NCBI GenBank assembly: GCA_964644555.1
Contig: CAZXWI010000106.1
Location: 1-5,003, forward strand
Source: RUG14186 sp964644555
GTDB taxonomy: Bacteria; Bacillota; Clostridia; Eubacteriales; Anaerofustaceae
DNA: 5,003 nucleotides
Reading direction: 5' to 3'
Positions 4,938-5,003 of the stretch are shown piece after piece; the stretch's first letter is position 1; every line of letters begins with the position of its first letter. Made by a program: the position numbers and the translations under genes. The notes beneath the pieces were generated by a model. That model was given only the letters and a program-made list of their open reading frames with translations. It made no database searches and was not told the origin of the DNA.

Positions 4938-5003
4938 AAAATTGATTTTATTTATAAAATATTAACAAATCAAAATCTTATTATTATGCACTTCGTTTTC
5001 TTA
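4938..5003 (-). other. Right edge; possible 3' end region of a minus-strand gene
   Basis: These 66 nt are very AT-rich. On the minus strand one frame stays open for ten codons from the window edge before a TGA and another for five codons before a TAA, so either could be the end of a gene cut by the window. The upstream-pointing terminator at 4896-4937 supports such a gene, but the remaining piece is too short to identify. Confidence 0.25.

Noticed and set aside
1..5003. CRISPR array, insertion sequence or prophage boundary
   Set aside because: No regularly spaced repeats, transposase or integrase frames, or attachment-like direct repeats were seen on either strand.

Overview
The window looks like chromosomal DNA from an AT-rich, low-GC Firmicute, most likely an anaerobic Clostridia relative. 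The evidence is a YlbJ-type (sporulation-family) membrane protein, a PF13303-type EIIC/PfoR-like membrane protein, a Bacillus-type LexA-box match, an endonuclease III with its Fe-S cluster, and the low GC with U-tract terminators. I see no rRNA, tRNA, insertion sequence or CRISPR array.

Layout, left to right. Positions 1-245 hold a terminator for a gene off the left edge, a poorly supported minus-strand ORF remnant, and a promoter. Positions 246-1232 (+) encode an EIIC-like permease. It is convergent with, and overlaps by 17 bp, a minus-strand YlbJ-like membrane protein (1216-2199). The permease's best terminator lies inside the 3' coding sequence of that convergent gene. The YlbJ-like gene lies 22 nt downstream of nth (2222-2851, minus), so the two probably form an operon. 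Positions 3159-4640 (+) encode a short class B penicillin-binding protein, divergent from nth. Positions 4641-5003 hold no convincing gene: a potentially structured stretch, a strong + terminator, and a strong - terminator for a gene converging from the right.

The most interesting part is the 307-bp nth/PBP intergenic region. On the minus strand it carries a perfect consensus promoter (TTGACA, 17 nt, TATAAT), a GC-richer core, and a hairpin-plus-U-tract terminator. Together these define an apparent small RNA of about 130 nt that ends before nth. A palindrome matching the Gram-positive LexA/DinR box (GAAC-N4-GTTC) lies inside the promoter spacer, so this RNA may be SOS-controlled and sits next to a base-excision-repair gene. 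I could not match the RNA to a named family by eye.

Functionally the genes are a mixed set: membrane transport or signalling (EIIC-like), DNA repair (nth), a spore-family membrane protein, and cell-wall synthesis (PBP). Nothing shows that they act in one pathway.
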